Below, piece after piece: positions 58,233 to 64,000 of a DNA stretch of 64,000 nucleotides. Within the stretch, counting starts at the first letter, position 1; each line of letters begins with the position of its first letter. Both the position numbers and the translations under genes were made by a program. The notes below the pieces were generated by a model. That model worked only from the letters and a program-made list of their open reading frames with translations. It was not told the origin of the DNA and did no database searches. Source of the stretch: Escarpia spicata (Eukaryota; Annelida; Polychaeta; Sabellida; Siboglinidae); assembly GCA_963995525.1 (NCBI GenBank), contig OZ023207.1, forward strand, positions 32,936,981 through 33,000,980. The letters are read 5' to 3'.

Positions 58233-59220
58233 AGGGAACGGGACCAGCGTAGGACGAACTGGATGCATTTAGTCCATGCGCTCATTGATTGAAGTCAACA
58301 TACGTTCAGAAACGTATCAAGATAGAACATTGAAAGCCGCATAACTGCAAACCGTTCCTATTTGCAATTACTTAGTGATTTAACATTGCGCGCTAGTATG
58401 CGTATGTGTGTGCGTGCGTGCGTTTGCCATTTGCCTATCAGTGTATTCCGAGCATAATTTATGTGAACAACATATTACTCTAAATCAGTTAAGAATAATA
58501 GCATACCTTCATCCTAAGCAGTTAGCAAGTCGCGTTACTAATGAAGGCTTTTTCCATTTAGTCATTGGTCATGATGTGAGGGGATCCTAATTATGATACA
58601 TTTTAATATATCCTAAAATGGGTAATGAATTATGTGAAATGACTGCGTCTATTGCACATAGCAACCATCTTGGGCGCCATCTTAAATATCTACCACATAG
58701 CGTTTTCTACGAACAAGTTATTATAAAAAGTAACCATCTAAACTCTTGTCCTTTTAACACAGCAGCATATTTTTCATGGTAGCGATATGTGACTTGACCC
58801 TCAAACTAGCACACTAAATAAGCGGACACATGAAAAGCCAGTGAAGGATAATGTCGTGCCTAGCTGCGGAAGTAAATTAAACATTGCAACCTGCGTGCAA
58901 CGTATGTCATCGTTAGCCGCTGCTGCGAGCTCAATCGACGGCCCAGGAGCGTGCTCAACGAATATCATGTTAGCGCACATTACGGCCAGGGGAAAGTGCT
59001 TACAAAGGAACCGCGCCCTTATGTTCGTTACAAGATATATTGACATCTCTAATAGCCGCAAGGAGGCCGTACACGACCGTAATCATAGGTGGCCTAATGA
59101 CTATATACCTGTAAATACGGTTCGCAGAAACGAATTAGTAGTAAGAGGTGCATAATAACATAGGGCCTAAACGGAAAGCTCAGGATAAATAAACATGCAA
59201 ACACTTGAAAAACGGTGTGC

Positions 59221-59900
<680 letters not shown>

Positions 59901-61425
59901 TATATTAGGGTATTTTAAAAACAAATACTTTAAAATTTTAAATGTCAATCTCCTCAACCTACGTATTTACGTATTATGCCTCAAAGCTATGCTTTGCAAG
60001 GTCACATGTGTTAGCCTATATTATAAGGACAGGGATACCGTTTTCGTATATAATCTCAACAATAATGCCAAAGGTGTTTTAGTGGAAATTACTATATCAT
60101 GTTCTATTAAAGGCGTGCGACATAGGTGTATTATTACTTACAGTGACTCGACGATGAGAGCGCCGACCTGTCAGTCGAGAGGTGTTCCAATCCACCTGCT
60201 GCCGTTTAAAAACGTGGGGTATTTTGTTTCAGTTACACTGCTTGCCTAACAATAATACAAAAAAAACTGTATTTAAAAGGAAACAAACATTATCTTTTTG
60301 GGCCTATGAATCTAAATGATGTAATAAAAAGTAAACACTAGCAACTGCAAACAAGAATATTATGCCAACCGTATACTATAATGACCATGTTGATGGCACA
60401 TATTTAGAACTGCACAGACAACGTAATTATGATAGAAAACATGACGACTCCAATGCCTAATATTCCCAACTCGCTAGTGGTCAAATTGAGAATATTACTT
60501 AGTTTGCATCGCCTAATTTGTATCGGCGCTGCAATGTTCTACTAAAAATGTTATATCCGCTTGGTGCATTTTATGGCATTTTAACAGTTGTTACATATAT
60601 AACTCTGAATCGAAGGGAATACGAGAAACGAACTTACAAGCTGGCATATTCACGTACATGTTGAGGTAACAGGGACATTTGACAAGTCACCGAAGCTTCA
60701 TGATCAAAGACGTTCTAGGCGCCTAGTGATCAAGCATGTCTCAATAAGCCAGCCATCGGGAACTGTGAGATTTCACTAGAATCTCCCACTTTGAAACTAA
60801 AATCTGAGTAATCCAGAGGCTATAGATATTGTTGATTGTTGTTGTAAACGGTTAAATTGTTTTATGTCTTTCAGGATTGCAGGCCCGTACAGTTGCCTTT
60901 TGTTTCTTCTCTTTAATAATTATTGGAAATATGTTGTTACTTGTAGCATAATATGATGTGGTAATGTCCGCTCTAGCAACGTTGGTATTATTTTGAAAAG
61001 TAAACATACACAAAACGCTAACCGGAATCCTGGGCTAGCCCCAGCCTTAACCCTAAGTAACCTTTGCATTTGTTGAGCCATCTCTAAAATCACTTTTAAG
61101 TTTCCACAGCTTAGTTTCAAGGCAAGACATGTATAGATATATACATGTATATACATAATACGTAATACGTAATATATAAAACGTAACCTAACACTCGCAG
61201 GAACAACACGCACGCGGCAAATACTTCGGGACAATGGCCTCTGCGTCATAGACTTGGCAAAATTAAGTATGCGCTGACACAATAATACCCATGTCTACAC
61301 TCATGCCAATACAACTATTATTTGACAATTCTACTCTACCACGACTAGGGCCTATCGATGGACGTGAACTTCACATTCTGTCCGATCTTTGTCATTTTGA
61401 ACAAACAACAAGTATCTGCAAGCAC
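59901..61425. other. Sequence with one half of a dispersed repeat, no gene recognised
   Basis: Includes the repeat at about 60730-60920 that matches 62872-63075. The ORFs at 59989-60249 and 60920-61282 lack recognisable domains. Confidence 0.45.
60730..60920 (+). repeat. Dispersed repeat, copy 1
   Basis: Shares TTTCACTAGAATCTCCYACT, TTTGAAA, GGTTAAAT and CAGGCCC followed by CAGTTG with about 62872-63075 in the same orientation. Confidence 0.75.
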
Positions 61426-61430
61426 GTTAC

Positions 61431-61432
<2 letters not shown>

Positions 61433-61490
<58 letters not shown>

Positions 61491-61628
61491 AGTATGTATG
61501 TATGTTTGTTTGTATGTTTGTATGTATGTATGTATGTATGTATGTATGTATGTATGTATGTATGCATGTATGCATGTATGCATGTATGCATGTATGCATG
61601 TATGCATGTATGCATGTATGTATGTACG
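61433..61628 (+). repeat. (TG)n then (TATG)n/(TATGCATG)n microsatellite
   Basis: TG run at 61433-61482, TATG tetramers to about 61560, then TATGCATG octamers to about 61620. Confidence 0.95.
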
Positions 61629-61639
61629 TATAGATATAT

Positions 61640-62580
61640 ACATGCTAATGTCGCTGACCGTTCAGCAGACAAATGAGTATTCCGTCGCTATCACGTGTAA
61701 TGAGAAACAGACCTGAGCTGCCTCCGAAAACGATCCGTTGACGGAGAATAACTTACCGGCATTCAGCTTTGCTTTGCAATCACCGCTCGGCGCCACAACC
61801 TGATTGCAACATAATGCTGTCGCAACAGCAGCTCACATTGTTGTCATGGTAATAGGACGGGCAAAGATGTAATGTTTCCTTGAATAAATGTGGCCATCTA
61901 GCTGATAGTATTTCAAAAGACGTTTGTATTATGACGCCAATGTGCAGATACACTATAATTGTGTTTTAGGCATGTATGATCAGTAAAATGTTATGTAAAA
62001 ATCACATACAGAGATTACACGAACAAGTAAACCACATTGCCAATGTTAGTATGTTACAAAAACCCGATATTACGACCACGATTATTCGGTTACCGCCACT
62101 ACTCCAATATCACCACTGTTCTAAAGCCTGTGCAATTCTTCAAATATCACTACACCAAATCATCCAAACCATCATTATTATTATTATATTATAGTTATAT
62201 TACGGACACTATTCTACATCTCTTTACATTCCACAACCACCACTCTACGTCAACCACACAAGCCCTAATACTCTACATCGACAATTATTTTTTCAAAAGC
62301 ATAGTTTAATACCAATATCATTATTCTATTACCAATACTATTTACAATCATCATTAGGCAATAACAACAACCCTTATAGCTACACAACCACCGCTGATCT
62401 AAGACAAATAATAATCTACAATCTCCACATTTAGAGTAAACACAACGTTATTCCTTGGTCAACTGTATTGGACGTCACTGATTGTAATTAATTAAACGTC
62501 CACTCCATTTTATTTCCCAATAAGCTATATTTACAAACGCGTACAGTCAAACATGCAACTTAACAAATATGTGCGCATCA
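61640..62580. other. Sequence without a recognised gene
   Basis: ATT/ACC-rich, with no domain-bearing ORF and no strong repeats. Confidence 0.35.
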
Positions 62581-62604
62581 CAAGACAGTAACGCGACGTA
62601 GCTT

Positions 62605-62785
62605 GATCCAGGTGAATCAGCAAGTCACACAATTTGATCCTGGTGAACCAATAAGTCACAATTTGATCCTGGTGAACCAACAAGTCACACAATTTGATCC
62701 TGGTGAACCAACAAGTCACACAATTTGATCCTGGTGAACCAACAAGTCACACAATTTGATCCTGGTGAACCAACAAATAATGTCA
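62605..62785 (+). repeat. 31-bp tandem repeat, about six copies
   Basis: Units of TTGATCCTGGTGAACCAACA plus AGTCACACAAT. One copy is 29 bp (AGTCACAAT), and the first and last are diverged. Confidence 0.9.
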
Positions 62786-62871
62786 CTTAATTCAGGTGAA
62801 CCAGTAAGTGACGTTCTTCTATTCGTGTACATATCAAGGAAACAGAGGCATTCGACGCAGCATCGCTTATT

Positions 62872-63075
62872 GGTCAAGCATCGGGGGCGTGTCTCAATAT
62901 AATCAGTCGCCGGGAATTCTAAGGTTTCACTAGAATCTCCTACTTTGAAAATTAATTCTGAGTAAACAACAGGCGTGGTATTTTTGATTGTACCTGCAAA
63001 TGGTTAAATCGTATTATCTCTCTGAGATATACAGGCCCACACAGTTGTCTTTTGTTTCCCTTTAATGTGTATATG
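62872..63075 (+). repeat. Dispersed repeat, copy 2
   Basis: Same-orientation relative of 60730-60920, about 190 bp, ending TTTGTTTCCCTTTAATG. Confidence 0.75.
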
Positions 63076-63396
63076 GCGGCTACGCTGTGCAGACGCTTCC
63101 TGCCGATAACAATAATCATATTTGTTTATAAAGATGATGAAGACATTGGCGATACGGCGACACGGATGGTTTTGACTCGTTGTCTGTCCACAGGGCGCCG
63201 TGCTCTGCATAGATGATGTAATTAAACAGGTCGTAAGTGTCTCTTGGCCTTTATCCGCGCTAGCTTGCTCTAGTCGGAGGGGTCGGTTCAACGTTACAGG
63301 ACAAAACATGCTTAAAGTGTGGATTTTTGGTATTGGTCACTTTCGTGTCACTATTCACAAATATAAAAAATATGCATAAATGTAATATGTCTCTTA

Positions 63397-63398
<2 letters not shown>

Positions 63399-63462
<64 letters not shown>

Positions 63463-63478
63463 AAATAAAAATATTATA

Positions 63479-63510
<32 letters not shown>

Positions 63511-63529
63511 TGTATGTGTGTGTATGTGT

Positions 63530-63570
<41 letters not shown>

Positions 63571-63675
63571 TGTGTGTGTATGTGTGTGTATGTGTGTGTA
63601 TGTGTGTGTATGTGTGTGTGTATGTGTGTGTATGTGTGTGTGTGTGTGCGCGTGTGCGCGCGCGCGTGTGTGTGC
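63399..63675 (+). repeat. (TA)n then (TG)n/(TATGTGTG)n compound microsatellite
   Basis: TA run at about 63400-63457, then TG with interspersed TATG to about 63648, ending GCGCGCGCGTGTG. Confidence 0.95.
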
Positions 63676-63679
63676 CAGA

Positions 63680-64000
63680 GTATGTTACGTTTTGGGCTAC
63701 ATTATAAATAATGTCACTCAATGACAATTCATCATGTTGGTAATGTCACATTATGAAGAAATGTGTCATCCCTGGCTGGTCGATGCACGTCTCCGATCAT
63801 ATGACGTTTGCCTTCGCTGTGAAGATGTACGTGTTTTCACATACATTTATCACCCAACGTTGCTGGCTGTTTTATTTAGGTTAATGACCTGGTCGATCAT
63901 AGTTACACGGTTTGGGTCTGATTAAGCAACTTGTTTCTTTCAAGTTTGGATACAGAAAAATACAAATTATTTTATAGCGGCTCGTAAAGGAGTTAATCCG
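63680..64000. other. Window end, nothing recognised
   Basis: No gene or repeat recognised. The small ORF at 63734-63925 has no domain. Confidence 0.35.

Noticed and set aside
58047..58285. Poly-Thr / poly-Leu ORFs
   Set aside because: Translation of the TAG/TTA trinucleotide microsatellite.

Overview
The window looks like repeat-rich nuclear DNA of a metazoan, most likely a marine invertebrate. There is no bacterial-style gene packing. Coding islands are short exons with canonical splice sites, separated by degraded LINEs, DNA transposons, MITEs, minisatellites and very long (CA)n tracts. I cannot name the species from sequence alone; a lancelet, hemichordate or lophotrochozoan would all fit.

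The one convincing host gene is on the minus strand. It is a glycosyltransferase of the MGAT4 family, closest in motif to MGAT4C, with two clear exons at 12980-13293 and 11582-12406. A candidate first exon at 25450-25558 has a type II membrane anchor, a GTAAGT donor and a matching codon phase. If it is joined directly, its ~12 kb intron (13294-25449) contains two large repeat-family pseudogenes and a MITE.

Region by region. 1-8.9 kb: two tandem copies of a host repeat, the second split by a 7.2 kb DNA transposon (1322-8534). That element has 13-bp terminal inverted repeats, a TTAA target site and a broken Kolobok-like transposase on the plus strand. On the minus strand it has a cysteine-rich segment resembling the intracellular 'ballast' domain of P2X7 receptors. 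9-10.6 kb: tandemly duplicated non-coding units. 11.5-13.3 kb: MGAT4-like exons plus a 232-bp TA-flanked MITE. 16.1-18.9 kb and 20.3-22.6 kb: two degraded copies of a PIN/FEN-like repeat-family gene, the first in a head-to-head inverted duplication, the second bracketed by ~250-bp inverted arms. 23.7-24.35 kb: a 682-bp TTAA MITE. 27-31 kb: degenerate duplications. 31.5 kb: a tRNA-derived SINE. 33.2-35.6 kb: a CR1/L2-like LINE. 37.0-38.5 kb: a ~1.5 kb palindrome with a tRNA-like head in each arm. 38.75-39.5 kb: a 48-bp minisatellite open in one frame. 39.8-45.2 kb: a dense microsatellite field. 45.5-46.5 kb and 47.2-50.1 kb: two more dead LINEs. 52.4-54.9 kb: a third PIN/FEN-like copy. 56.6-57.4 kb: a 58-bp satellite with two linked variants. 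58-64 kb: more microsatellites, a duplicated CA locus, a 31-bp tandem repeat and a dispersed repeat pair.

The coding content is therefore one glycosylation gene invaded by mobile or mobile-like families. The most unusual items are the TTAA transposon with its ballast-like segment and preserved empty site, and the three independent copies of the PIN/FEN-like family.
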